This document shows, piece by piece, positions 53,090 to 61,428 of a DNA stretch of 64,000 nt; the stretch's first letter is position 1; each line of letters opens with the position of its first letter. This DNA comes from Telmatospirillum sp. (GTDB lineage: Bacteria > Pseudomonadota > Alphaproteobacteria > CACIAM-22H2), in assembly GCA_020248985.1 (NCBI GenBank), contig JADCGL010000011.1, forward strand, positions 62,001-126,000, given 5' to 3'. A program made the position numbers and the translations under genes. The notes beneath the pieces were generated by a model that was not told the DNA's origin, did no database searches, and saw nothing but the letters and a program-made list of their open reading frames with translations.

Positions 53090-53889
53090 TGGATATGCCC
53101 AAGAACCTCTTCAAACAGAATCTATTGCGCGTGCCGCCGATGGTCGGCACGTGGATCATGTCGGGCGGGACGACCACGGCCGAGGCTTTGGGCTGCGTGG
53201 GCTTCGATTTTCTCGTGATCGACATGGAGCATGTGCCGCTCGATTGGGAGCGCACTTACGCCTCGCTGCAGGCCGTGGCAGGCACGGGGGCTTCGGCCGT
53301 CACGCGTATCCCTTGGAACGATACGGTCGCGGTCAAGCGCGCCCTCGATATTGGCGCGCAGACACTGATGTTCCCGATGATCCAGAACGCCGACGAAGCG
53401 AGGCGCGCCGTCGCCGCCACGCGCTATCCGCCCGACGGTATTCGCGGCATCGCCGCCGTACATCGCGGTTCGCGCTACGGCACAGTACCCGGCTATCTCA
53501 AGAATGCTTCGGCGGAAATCTGCGTGATTTGCCAGATCGAAACGCCGGCGGCCGCCGCGCGCATCGAGGAGATCGCTGCAGTGCCGGGTGTAGATGCGCT
53601 GTTCGTCGGCCCCGGCGATCTTTCGGGGGCGATGGGGCATCTGGGCGACATCGCGCACCCGAACGTGCAGGCCGCTTTGGCCGAGTGTGCCGCCAAGGCC
53701 AAGAAATTGGGAAAAGCCTGCGGCATCGTCGGCCCCAATCCCGACATGGTCGGCAAGTTCATCGCGATGGGCTACAGCTACGTCGCGGTCGCGTCGGACA
53801 TGGGCATGATGGTGAGCCGTGCGACCGAGTTCCTTGGCGCCTTGCGCGGGCAAAACGCCGCCCCCGCGAAACCGACGGGCCCGTATTGA
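53089..53889 (+). CDS. HpcH/HpaI-family class II aldolase (2-keto-3-deoxy sugar acid aldolase)
   Basis: The 266-residue TIM-barrel enzyme cleaves 2-keto-3-deoxy acids to pyruvate and an aldehyde with a divalent metal. Characteristic parts are FLVIDMEHVPLDWE, RIPWND, the QIETPAAAARIEEIAAVPGVD metal glutamate and ALFVGPGDLSGAMG. Relatives act on ketodeoxy-rhamnonate, -glucarate (GarL) or homologous compounds. With a pentonate as input the products would be pyruvate and glycolaldehyde. ATG 53089 overlaps the dehydratase stop; ATG 53095 is a possible alternative. Confidence 0.88.
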   Translation: MDMPKNLFKQNLLRVPPMVGTWIMSGGTTTAEALGCVGFDFLVIDMEHVPLDWERTYASLQAVAGTGASAVTRIPWNDTVAVKRALDIGAQTLMFPMIQNADEARRAVAATRYPPDGIRGIAAVHRGSRYGTVPGYLKNASAEICVICQIETPAAAARIEEIAAVPGVDALFVGPGDLSGAMGHLGDIAHPNVQAALAECAAKAKKLGKACGIVGPNPDMVGKFIAMGYSYVAVASDMGMMVSRATEFLGALRGQNAAPAKPTGPY

Positions 53890-53894
53890 CGCGC

Positions 53895-54632
53895 ATGGTC
53901 GCCGACGACACGCTGCCCGAACTTGGGCCGCGCGGCGCATTGCTGGCGGGCGCGCGCGCCGCAGCCCTGGCGCCGGCCCTCGTGCTCGGGGCTTCCTATG
54001 TCGGCTTCGGGTCGCTCGTCGGGGCGCACGAGCTCAGCCTCGGCTTTGCGCTGTTCAATACGCTGACGGCCTGGGCGCTGCCGGGGCAGGTGGTGCTGGT
54101 CGAGCTTTATCTCGCGGGATCGGGCGTGCTCGCGATCATGCTCGCCGTGGGGCTTGCCAATATGCGCTTGGCGCCGATGACGGTCGCGATGATGCCGCTG
54201 GTGGCTTCCCCCGGCCGGCCGGCGTGGCGGCTTTACGCGTCGGCGTTTTTCGTGGCCGTCACGTGCTGGGCCATGACAATGGCGCAAGCGCCGAACCTGG
54301 CGCGCCGCGACCGTCTGAGCTGGTTCATCGGCTGCTCCCTGGTGCTGTGGGCCGCGTCGCTCGTCGGCACGATCGTGGGTTTCTACGCGGCGGCCGAGCT
54401 GCCCGTGTCGCTCACGCTCGCTTTGGTGTTTTTGAATCCCGTCTATTTCCTGCTGCTGTTCTTGCAGAGCACGCAGGGTGCGCGCGACGCCACGCGGCTC
54501 GTGGCCTTGCTGTCGGGCGGCGCGTTGTGCGTGCCTGCCCATCTCTACAGCCCCGAATGGAGCCTGTTGATCGCGGGGCTTGGCGGCGGCACGCTTGCGG
54601 CCCTTTATCGCTTCGCGTTGGTGCGGCGATGA
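53895..54632 (+). CDS. azlC: AzlC-family branched-chain amino acid exporter, large subunit
   Basis: The 245-residue protein has about six to eight transmembrane helices and the AzlC motifs ASYVGFGSLVGAHELSLGFALFNTL and GLANMRLAPMTVAMMP. AzlCD pairs export branched-chain amino acids or analogues. It is followed with a four-base overlap by azlD. No link to the sugar genes upstream is evident, although a start five bases after the aldolase stop suggests a shared transcript. Confidence 0.85.
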   Translation: MVADDTLPELGPRGALLAGARAAALAPALVLGASYVGFGSLVGAHELSLGFALFNTLTAWALPGQVVLVELYLAGSGVLAIMLAVGLANMRLAPMTVAMMPLVASPGRPAWRLYASAFFVAVTCWAMTMAQAPNLARRDRLSWFIGCSLVLWAASLVGTIVGFYAAAELPVSLTLALVFLNPVYFLLLFLQSTQGARDATRLVALLSGGALCVPAHLYSPEWSLLIAGLGGGTLAALYRFALVRR

Positions 54633-54964
54633 GTGCGGAGGTCGGGCTCTACGGTGCCGCGGTCGCGGCCGCGGCGGCGACGTATTTCTGGCGCGGCTTC
54701 GGCGTGGCGGTCGGCGGTCGGCTCGATCCCAATGGGCTGCTGTTCGAATGGTTCGCCGCCGTCGCCTACGCGATCCTTGCGGCCTTGGTCGTGCGCCTTG
54801 TCGTGTTTCCGTCGGGCGAATTGCGCGAGATTGCATTGGCCGTGCGCCTGGGTGCTTGTGCGGCCGCCCTCGGCACCTATCTGCTGTTCGGGCGCAGCCT
54901 GTTTGCGGGCTGTTTTGCCGCCGCCGCCGTCATCGCAGCGGCGGCCAGCGGCGTGCTAAGCTAG
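54629..54964 (+). CDS. azlD: AzlD-family small subunit
   Basis: The 111-residue protein has four predicted transmembrane helices and the AzlD pattern TYFWRGFGVAVGGRL and WFAAVAYAILAALVVRLVVFP. It forms the small subunit of the exporter with AzlC. The start ATG overlaps the azlC stop (ATGA). Confidence 0.82.
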   Translation: MSAEVGLYGAAVAAAAATYFWRGFGVAVGGRLDPNGLLFEWFAAVAYAILAALVVRLVVFPSGELREIALAVRLGACAAALGTYLLFGRSLFAGCFAAAAVIAAAASGVLS

Positions 54965-54969
54965 GCGCT

Positions 54970-55329
54970 ATGCCTCGTTTCATTCTGCCCCTCCTCATGT
55001 GCGTGATCGCTGCGACGGCGGCGGCACAAACGCCGTCCCCGACCCCGCAATCGACCCCTCTATCGGAAGGCCCGTCGTGCAAAGCGGCGGGCTTCGAGCG
55101 CGCGACCGTCAATAAAGTCACGGATCGGCTGCTCGACATGGGCTTTGTCGGCTTCGAGAAAATGACCTTGGTCGAAGGCTGCTACCGCGTCGAGGCGCGC
55201 AATCCGGCAGGCGACGTGGTGCTGCTCACCTTCGACGAGGCGGGCGAGCTGATTGCGCTTGGCTTGGGCACGGGCGGTGCGCGCCCGCGCTTTGCGCCGC
55301 CGCGCGACGGCATTCGCGAAGCGGATTGA
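54970..55329 (+). CDS. Small periplasmic protein, PepSY-like
   Basis: The 119-residue protein has a signal peptide (MPRFILPLLMCVIAATAAA), a Pro/Thr-rich linker, then a compact domain NKVTDRLLDMGFVGFEKMTLVEGCYRVEARNPAGDVVLLTFDEAGELI. The helix followed by a three-strand pattern resembles PepSY-type domains, which inhibit or modulate envelope proteases and sensors. Two cysteines (residues 36 and 70) could form a disulfide. The domain call is from pattern only. Confidence 0.65.
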   Translation: MPRFILPLLMCVIAATAAAQTPSPTPQSTPLSEGPSCKAAGFERATVNKVTDRLLDMGFVGFEKMTLVEGCYRVEARNPAGDVVLLTFDEAGELIALGLGTGGARPRFAPPRDGIREAD

Positions 55330-55331
55330 CG

Positions 55332-56324
55332 ATGGCGGACCCGCCCAAAAAGGAGTCGGGCAAGGTCCTGAGGCCTGAATTGCGCAAGCGGCTCCACGCC
55401 TGGTGGGAAGGCTACGAATACGACAAGCCGCCGGCGGCGGCACCGCAATCCGCCGCCGCGCCTGCGGCGGCACCCGAGCCAATGGCGGCATCTTCATCCG
55501 ACGTCGCGCATCCGGATCCGATCAAGCCGCCGATGACCGGCAAGGTCGTGGTCAAAGACCAGTGGCCACGCGAGCGCATCAAGGTTGCCCAACTCGTTTG
55601 GGGCGACGGCTTCACATTTCCGGGGGCCGTCGATTTCGTGCTGAAGCTGGCAGGGCCCCTGGCGCTCCAGCGCGAATCGATCGGTCTCGATCTCGGCTGC
55701 GGGCTCGGGGCCGGCACACGCGCCCTTGCGCAAACCACCGGGGCGTGGATGGAGGGCTACGATCTGTCGCTCGAGCTGGCGCAGACGGGCGCCGGCTTGT
55801 CGCGCGCGGCCGGCCTGGAGAGCAAGGCCCCGATCGGCTTTTTGGACGCGGCCGAAGGCAGCTTCAAGCCCAAACGCTATGACGGCGTTTTGGTGCGCAA
55901 CGTGTTCTCACTGATTTCGGACAAGCCGAAGCTGCTGACGCGTTTGGCGCACGGCATGAAGCCGGGGGCGAAGCTCGTCGTGTTCGACTGGGCGATTTCG
56001 CGCGAAGATGCGCATGGGCCAGCGCTCGACGCCTATCGTCTCGGCGAGGCGACGGCCCCGCGCTTGTCGACGCAAGCGCAGTTTGCGGCCCAGATCGAGA
56101 CGGCCGGGCTCGGCATCGCCGACAACGAAGATTTCACGGCCGCGTTCCGCGCGGAAATTCTCGTCGGCTGGGCGCAGATCGACCGGCTCGTCGCGCGCGG
56201 CCAGCTCGATCCGCGCGAGGGCGAGGCGCTGATGGGCGAGGCCAAATTGTGGGCGCGGCGTCTGGCGGCGATGGACAGCGGCGATCTGCGCGTCGTGCGC
56301 ATCGTGGCCGCCAAAAAGGCCTAG
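55332..56324 (+). CDS. SAM-dependent methyltransferase, class I
   Basis: The 330-residue protein has the SAM motif GLDLGCGLGAGTRAL near residue 117, the acidic second loop EGYDLSLELAQ and a post-motif aspartate region FDWAISREDAHG. The first 80 residues form a Pro/Ala-rich extension with KRLHAWWEGYEYDKPPA. The catalytic core looks like that of small-molecule (UbiE/type 11) methyltransferases. ATG 55332 is chosen; a TTG at 55326 overlapping the previous stop is possible. The substrate is unknown. Confidence 0.82.
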   Translation: MADPPKKESGKVLRPELRKRLHAWWEGYEYDKPPAAAPQSAAAPAAAPEPMAASSSDVAHPDPIKPPMTGKVVVKDQWPRERIKVAQLVWGDGFTFPGAVDFVLKLAGPLALQRESIGLDLGCGLGAGTRALAQTTGAWMEGYDLSLELAQTGAGLSRAAGLESKAPIGFLDAAEGSFKPKRYDGVLVRNVFSLISDKPKLLTRLAHGMKPGAKLVVFDWAISREDAHGPALDAYRLGEATAPRLSTQAQFAAQIETAGLGIADNEDFTAAFRAEILVGWAQIDRLVARGQLDPREGEALMGEAKLWARRLAAMDSGDLRVVRIVAAKKA

Positions 56325-56329
56325 CGCCT

Positions 56330-56923
56330 TCAGGAGGCCGGCGGGTTCGCGGCTTGGGCCGCTTTCAGCGCTTCGGTCGTCTTCTTGTTTTTGCGGTGCA
56401 TGTAGATCGCGTAGCCGATCAGGCTGCCGAACACGCACAGCACGCCGATCTTGATCGGCAAGGCGGCCTCGGTGAACACCACGCCGAACAAATAGCCTGC
56501 GCCCGCAAACGTCGTCGCCCATACGCCCGCCGCGATGAAATTCAGCAGCATGAAGCGCGGCCAGAAAATGCCGCTCATGCCGCACGCAAACGAGCTGAAA
56601 TTGCGCACGAGATAGATGAAGCGAAAACTCAGGATGAAGCCCGTATTGTATTTCTTGAGCCACAGGATCGCGAGATCAGTCCCCGGCTTGATGCGCGGAA
56701 AGCGCGCAACCAGCCGGTCGCCGTAGCGCCGCCCGAGCCAGAAATAGAGATTGTCGCCGAGAAAGCTGCCGAACCACGCGCAGGCGATCAGATAGTCGAG
56801 CCGCAGAATGCCGAGTTGAGCGGCGACGCCGGCGAAGATAACGAAGGTCTCGCCTTCGAAAAACGTCCAAACGAACGTGATCAGGTAGAACCACTCGCCG
56901 TGACTTTCGATCCACTCGATCAT
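56330..56923 (-). CDS. DedA-family membrane protein
   Basis: The 197-residue inner-membrane protein has the SNARE-associated/DedA pattern: FFEGETFVIFAGVAA, GSFLGDNLYFWLGRRYG with the conserved acidic residue, and RFIYLVRNFSSFACGM-SGI with the conserved arginines. DedA proteins flip undecaprenyl phosphate or phospholipids and support membrane homeostasis. It ends convergently five bases from the methyltransferase gene. Confidence 0.88.
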   Translation of the reverse strand: MIEWIESHGEWFYLITFVWTFFEGETFVIFAGVAAQLGILRLDYLIACAWFGSFLGDNLYFWLGRRYGDRLVARFPRIKPGTDLAILWLKKYNTGFILSFRFIYLVRNFSSFACGMSGIFWPRFMLLNFIAAGVWATTFAGAGYLFGVVFTEAALPIKIGVLCVFGSLIGYAIYMHRKNKKTTEALKAAQAANPPAS

Positions 56924-57057
56924 CGACTTCTTCTGGTCGCCGGGTTGGGGGAACGCCGTTTGGCTGCAAGTCAGCGGCGCATCCTAGGGGCGGGGCTTGC
57001 GCGTGTCTATCGGTCCCGTTCCGGTATTCACTTTTTTATCAAGGGGTTTCGGGCGGG

Positions 57058-57086
57058 TTGACAGGCGGCGCATACCCCCCTATGTT
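57058..57086 (+). promoter_or_regulatory. Sigma-70 promoter of rpmJ
   Basis: TTGACA (57058-57063) and TATGTT (57081-57086) are separated by 17 bases, a near-consensus housekeeping promoter. Transcription would start near 57093 and give a leader of about 60 bases before rpmJ. A strong promoter is expected for a ribosomal protein gene. Confidence 0.75.
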
Positions 57087-57151
57087 CCGCGCTCTTTCGG
57101 GCCGGGCAATCCGCCCCGGACGCGCAACTTTATCGCTGGAACAGACGTGCC

Positions 57152-57277
57152 ATGAAGGTCGTAAACTCCCTGAAGTCGGCCAAGAAGCGCGACAAGGACT
57201 GCAAGATCGTCCGTCGCAAGGGCCGCGTCTATGTGATCAACAAGAAGAACCCGCGCTTCAAAGCCCGCCAGGGCTGA
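57152..57277 (+). CDS. rpmJ: 50S ribosomal protein L36
   Basis: The 41-residue basic protein ([20 protein letters not shown], then [20 protein letters not shown] and a final G) is ribosomal protein L36 of the longer type without the four zinc ligands; only one cysteine, C17, remains. This zinc-free form is the usual one in alphaproteobacteria. The gene is monocistronic, with a near-consensus promoter before it and a clear terminator after it. Confidence 0.97.
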   Translation: MKVVNSLKSAKKRDKDCKIVRRKGRVYVINKKNPRFKARQG

Positions 57278-57313
57278 ACCGCGCGCGCGTCTTTTTCTGT
57301 ATCGCGGAAAAAC

Positions 57314-57347
57314 CCCGCGCCGGTCCGCCCGGCGCGGGTTTTCTTTT
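57314..57347 (+). terminator. Rho-independent terminator of rpmJ
   Basis: A perfect 10-base stem, CCCGCGCCGG with CCGGCGCGGG, closes a 5-base loop and is followed by TTTTCTTTT. It starts 37 bases after the rpmJ stop codon. Confidence 0.92.
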
Positions 57348-57376
57348 GACTGCCCGGCGGCTGCCTCTTCTATAGT
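57346..57376 (+). promoter_or_regulatory. Candidate promoter of glcDEF
   Basis: TTGACT (57346-57351) and TATAGT (57371-57376) have a long 19-base spacer and lie 31 bases before the glcD start. The -35 element abuts the rpmJ terminator T-run. A regulator may compensate for the spacing. Confidence 0.45.
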
Positions 57377-57406
57377 CGGACAAACGACGACCTTGGGAGA
57401 CCGCCA

Positions 57407-58897
57407 ATGCCGACGATGCCGGTACCCGATGCCGCGATCCTCGCGCGCCGCAGCCAGATCGTGGCCGATCTGCGCGCGATCGTCCCCGGCGAGGGCGTGA
57501 TCGACGCCGAGGAAGAGCGCCGCGCTTACGAGTGCGACGGCCTCAACATCTACCGCGCTTTGCCGATGGTCGTGGTCTTGCCGTCCACCGTGGCGCAGGT
57601 CGCCGCCGTGATGAAATACTGCCAGGCCAACGGCATCAAGATCGTGCCGCGCGGGGCCGGTACCGGCCTTTCGGGCGGTGCCTTGCCGCTCGAAGACGGC
57701 ATCCTGCTCGGGATGGCGAAATTCAACAAAGTGCTCGAGATCGACTTCGCCAATCGCTGTGCGCGCGTGCAGCCGGGGGTCACCAATCTCGGCATCACAC
57801 AGGCCGTGCAGCATGCGGGCTTCTACTACGCGCCCGATCCTTCGTCGCAGATCGCCTGCACGATCGGCGGCAACGTCGCCGAAAATTCGGGTGGCGTGCA
57901 TTGCCTCAAATACGGCCTCACGACGAACAACGTGCTGGGCGTCGAAATGGTGACGATGGCGGGCGAGGTGATCCGGCTCGGCGGCAAGCATCTCGATGCC
58001 GGCGGCTACGATCTGCTCGGCATCGTGGTGGGCTCCGAAGGGCTTTTGGGCGTCGTCACGGAAGTGACCGTGCGCCTGCTGCGCAAGCCCGAGACCGCGC
58101 GCGCCGTGCTGGTCGGTTTCCCCTCGCTCGAAGACGGCGGCAATTGCGTGGCGCAGATCATCGCCGAGGGCATTGTGCCCGGCGGCATCGAGATGATGGA
58201 CAAGCCCGCGATCCATGCGGCCGAGGCCTTCGTGAACGCGGGCTATCCGCTCGACGTCGAAAGCCTGCTCATCGTCGAGCTCGACGGGCCGCAGGCGGAA
58301 GTCGACGAGCTCATCGCGAACGTGGAGCGTATCGCGCGCGAGAACAACGCCGTCACGAGCCGCATTTCGGAATCGGAAGAAGAGCGCATGCGCTTCTGGG
58401 CCGGGCGCAAGGCCGCGTTCCCGGCCGTCGGGCGCATCAGCCCGGACTATATCTGCATGGACGGCACCATCCCGCGCAAGCGCCTGGCCGACGTGCTGCG
58501 CGGCATTTCCGACATAGCGGCCAAGCACGGCGTGGGCGTCGCCAACGTGTTCCATGCCGGCGACGGCAATCTGCATCCGCTCATTCTGTTCGACGCCAAC
58601 AAGGACGGCGAATTGCTGGCGGCCGAGGCGTGCGGGGCGGACATTTTGCGCCTGTGCGTGGCGGCGGGCGGGGTTTTGACCGGCGAACACGGGGTCGGCA
58701 TAGAGAAGCGCGATTTGATGCCGAGCATGTTCGACGAAGACGATCTCGCCACGCAGATGCGCCTCAAATGCGCGTTCGACGCCGACGGGCTGCTCAATCC
58801 GGGCAAAGTGTTTCCGCAGCTGCATCGTTGCGCCGAGATGGGCCGCATGCGCGTGCACAAAGGCCAAGTGCCGTTCCCCAACCTGCCGCGATTCTAA
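57407..58897 (+). CDS. glcD: Glycolate oxidase subunit GlcD (FAD-linked oxidase)
   Basis: GlcD is the FAD subunit of the membrane-associated glycolate dehydrogenase, which oxidises glycolate (and D-lactate) to glyoxylate. The 496-residue protein has an FAD-binding type-4 domain (VVVLPSTVAQVAAVMKYCQ, PRGAGTGLSGGALP, IGGNVAENSGGVHCLKYG, VGSEGLLGVVTEVTV) and the oxidase C-terminal domain with NVFHAGDGNLHPLI and GEHGVGIEKR. The operon order glcD-glcE-glcF is standard. Confidence 0.95.
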   Translation: MPTMPVPDAAILARRSQIVADLRAIVPGEGVIDAEEERRAYECDGLNIYRALPMVVVLPSTVAQVAAVMKYCQANGIKIVPRGAGTGLSGGALPLEDGILLGMAKFNKVLEIDFANRCARVQPGVTNLGITQAVQHAGFYYAPDPSSQIACTIGGNVAENSGGVHCLKYGLTTNNVLGVEMVTMAGEVIRLGGKHLDAGGYDLLGIVVGSEGLLGVVTEVTVRLLRKPETARAVLVGFPSLEDGGNCVAQIIAEGIVPGGIEMMDKPAIHAAEAFVNAGYPLDVESLLIVELDGPQAEVDELIANVERIARENNAVTSRISESEEERMRFWAGRKAAFPAVGRISPDYICMDGTIPRKRLADVLRGISDIAAKHGVGVANVFHAGDGNLHPLILFDANKDGELLAAEACGADILRLCVAAGGVLTGEHGVGIEKRDLMPSMFDEDDLATQMRLKCAFDADGLLNPGKVFPQLHRCAEMGRMRVHKGQVPFPNLPRF

Positions 58898-58912
58898 CGG
58901 CCGCACCCGAGC

Positions 58913-60115
58913 ATGGATTTCAAACCGACCAACGCCAAACAGCTGCAGGAATGCGTCGCCTACGCCGCCGCCGAGGGCGAGACGCTGCGCGTGCAGGGGC
59001 TTGGCACCAAGGCGGCACTCGGTCGGCCGACGCAGGCGGCGCGCACGCTCGACCTGTCCGCACTCGCGGGCGATGTCGAATACGAGCCCGAAGAGCTCGT
59101 GCTGACCTGCAATGCCGCCACCAAGATGCGCGACATTCTGCTGCTGCTCGAACAGCGCGCGCAGATGCTCGCCTTCGAGCCGCCGGATTTGGGCGCGCTC
59201 TACGGGGCGAGCGAAGCCGACAGCGGCAGCATCGGCGGTGCTCTGGCCGCCAATCTCGGCGGCCCGCGCCGCATCAAGATGGGCTCGGCGCGCGACCATT
59301 TCCTCGGCTTTTCAGGCGTGTCGGGGCGCGGCGAGGAATTCAAGGCCGGGTCCAAAGTCGTCAAGAACGTGACCGGCTACGATCTGCCGAAAATCGTGGC
59401 GGGTTCGATGGGCACGCTCGCCGTGCTCGACCGCGTCACCGTCAAAGTGATGCCGGCCGGTGCCAAGACGCGCAGCGTGCTCGTGTTCGGTCTCGATCCG
59501 ATGAAGGCCGTCGCCGCGATGGTTGATGCGCTTAACAGCCCGTGGGAAGTGTCGGGTGCGGCCTATCTGCCCAAGCGCGCTGCCGCACGCTCGAGCGTGG
59601 ACCATGTGGCGCAGGCAAGTGCGAGCGTGACCGCAATCCGTGTCGAGGGGACGGCCGTTTCGGTCGCTGCACGCTGCGAAGCCTTGTGCCGCAGTCTGGG
59701 CGCGTTCGGGCCGGTCGAAGAACTGCACACGATGCGCAGCCTCAAACTGTGGCGCGAGATCCGCGACGTTGCTGCCCTGCTGCCCGACCGCAACGCCGCG
59801 ATCTGGCGCGTGTCGGTCGCCCCTACGCAAGGCCCGGCCGTTGCGGCAGCCTCCGACGCCGATTGGTTCTGCGACTGGGGTGGGGGCCTCGTGTGGCTGG
59901 CCGTGCCCGCTGCGGGAGATGCACATGCGGCCGCCATCCGTGCGAGCTTTGCTGAGGGCCACGCGACCTTGATGCGCGCCCCCGACGCGCTGCGCTTGGC
60001 CGTGCCCGTGTTCGAGCCGCCGTCGGCGGGTGTCGCCGCCCTCAATCGCGGCGTCAAAGCCCAGTTCGATCCCAAGGGCATCCTCAATCCCGGCCGCCTG
60101 TCGGAAGCCTACTGA
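58913..60115 (+). CDS. glcE: Glycolate oxidase subunit GlcE (FAD-binding)
   Basis: The 400-residue protein is the second FAD-binding-type-4 subunit. It has GLGTKAALGRP, GSIGGALAANLGGPRRIKMGSARDHFLG and VVKNVTGYDLPKIVAGSMGTLAVLDRVTVK, all typical of GlcE. The C-terminal half is Ala-rich and less conserved, as expected. It ends GILNPGRLSEAY. It lies 15 bases after glcD and 11 before glcF. Confidence 0.94.
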   Translation: MDFKPTNAKQLQECVAYAAAEGETLRVQGLGTKAALGRPTQAARTLDLSALAGDVEYEPEELVLTCNAATKMRDILLLLEQRAQMLAFEPPDLGALYGASEADSGSIGGALAANLGGPRRIKMGSARDHFLGFSGVSGRGEEFKAGSKVVKNVTGYDLPKIVAGSMGTLAVLDRVTVKVMPAGAKTRSVLVFGLDPMKAVAAMVDALNSPWEVSGAAYLPKRAAARSSVDHVAQASASVTAIRVEGTAVSVAARCEALCRSLGAFGPVEELHTMRSLKLWREIRDVAALLPDRNAAIWRVSVAPTQGPAVAAASDADWFCDWGGGLVWLAVPAAGDAHAAAIRASFAEGHATLMRAPDALRLAVPVFEPPSAGVAALNRGVKAQFDPKGILNPGRLSEAY

Positions 60116-60126
60116 GAGCGCCCCAG

Positions 60127-61428
60127 ATGCAAACCAATTTCACCCTCGCGCAGTTGGCCGACCCCGACATGAAGGCGTCGGAAGCGATCTTGCGCAAATG
60201 TGTGCATTGCGGCTTCTGCACGGCGACATGCCCGACCTACGCGCTGCTCGGCGACGAACTCGACTCTCCGCGCGGGCGCATCTATTTGATCAAGGACATG
60301 CTCGAGAAGAACCGGCCGGCCGATGCGCGCACGGTCAAGCATGTCGATCGGTGCCTGTCGTGCCTCTCCTGCATGACCACGTGCCCGTCGGGCGTGAACT
60401 ACATGCATCTCGTCGACCATGCGCGCGCGCATATCGAGGCGACCTATGTGCGGCCGTGGCACGAGCGGCTCTTGCGCCGCGTGCTTGCGGCAATCCTGCC
60501 GCATCCGACGCGCTTTCGCGTGGCGCTCGTCGGCGCTTTGCTGGCACGGCCCCTGAAGGGGCTGTTGCCGCAGACCGGACCGTTTGCGCGTCTGCGTGCA
60601 ATGTTGGAAATGGCGCCGACCTCGATCCCGTCGCCGTCGCAGGTCGGCGACGCGCGGCACTTCCCGGCGCAAGGCGAAACCAAAATGCGCGTGGCCTTGC
60701 TGCAAGGCTGCGCGCAGCAAGTGCTCGCCCCGCAGATCAACGAAGCCACGGTGCGCGTGCTCACGCGCCTTGGCTGCGAGGTCGCGATTGCCCCCGGCTC
60801 GGGCTGTTGCGGGGCGCTCACGCACCATATGGGCAATGTCGATGCGAGCCATGCATCGGCGGCCGCCAATATCCGCGCTTGGATGGCGATGTGGGACGGG
60901 CGCGGGCCCGACGCCATCGTCGTCAACGCGTCGGGCTGCGGCACCACGGTCAAGGATTACGGCTTTATGTTCCGCGAAGATGCGCAGCTGAAAGCAATGG
61001 CCGAGGCCGTCTCGAGCCGGGCGCGCGACATTTCCGAAATCCTGCGCGATCTCAAACCGGCGGCAAAAGCGCCCGAACCGCTTGTCGTCGCGTACCATTC
61101 GGCCTGCTCGCTGCAGCATGGCCAGAAGCTGGGTGCTGTTCCCCGCAAGCTGCTCGCCGATGCCGGCTTTGCGATGCGCGATCCGGCCGAGGGGCATCTG
61201 TGCTGCGGCTCGGCCGGCACCTACAATCTGATGCAGCCCGAAATCGCCAAGCAATTGCAGGCGCGCAAAGTCGCCAATCTTGCGGCGACAGGGGCGAGCC
61301 TTGTTGCCGCCGGCAATATCGGCTGCATGGCGCAGATCGCGGCGGCCGCCGACATGCCGGTCGTGCACACGGTCGAACTCTTGGATTGGGCGACCGGCGG
61401 GCCGAAGCCGGCGGCTTTAGACGCATAG
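60127..61428 (+). CDS. glcF: Glycolate oxidase iron-sulfur subunit GlcF
   Basis: The 433-residue subunit passes electrons from the FAD subunits to the quinone pool. It has two [4Fe-4S] motifs, C25-x2-C28-x2-C31-x3-C35 (CVHCGFCTATCP) and C76-x2-C79-x2-C82-x3-C86 (CLSCLSCMTTCP). Two CCG domains of the heterodisulfide-reductase type follow (GSGCCGALTHHMG and HLCCGSAGTYN). It completes glcDEF. The last 12 bases overlap the convergent TetR gene. Confidence 0.96.
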   Translation: MQTNFTLAQLADPDMKASEAILRKCVHCGFCTATCPTYALLGDELDSPRGRIYLIKDMLEKNRPADARTVKHVDRCLSCLSCMTTCPSGVNYMHLVDHARAHIEATYVRPWHERLLRRVLAAILPHPTRFRVALVGALLARPLKGLLPQTGPFARLRAMLEMAPTSIPSPSQVGDARHFPAQGETKMRVALLQGCAQQVLAPQINEATVRVLTRLGCEVAIAPGSGCCGALTHHMGNVDASHASAAANIRAWMAMWDGRGPDAIVVNASGCGTTVKDYGFMFREDAQLKAMAEAVSSRARDISEILRDLKPAAKAPEPLVVAYHSACSLQHGQKLGAVPRKLLADAGFAMRDPAEGHLCCGSAGTYNLMQPEIAKQLQARKVANLAATGASLVAAGNIGCMAQIAAAADMPVVHTVELLDWATGGPKPAALDA

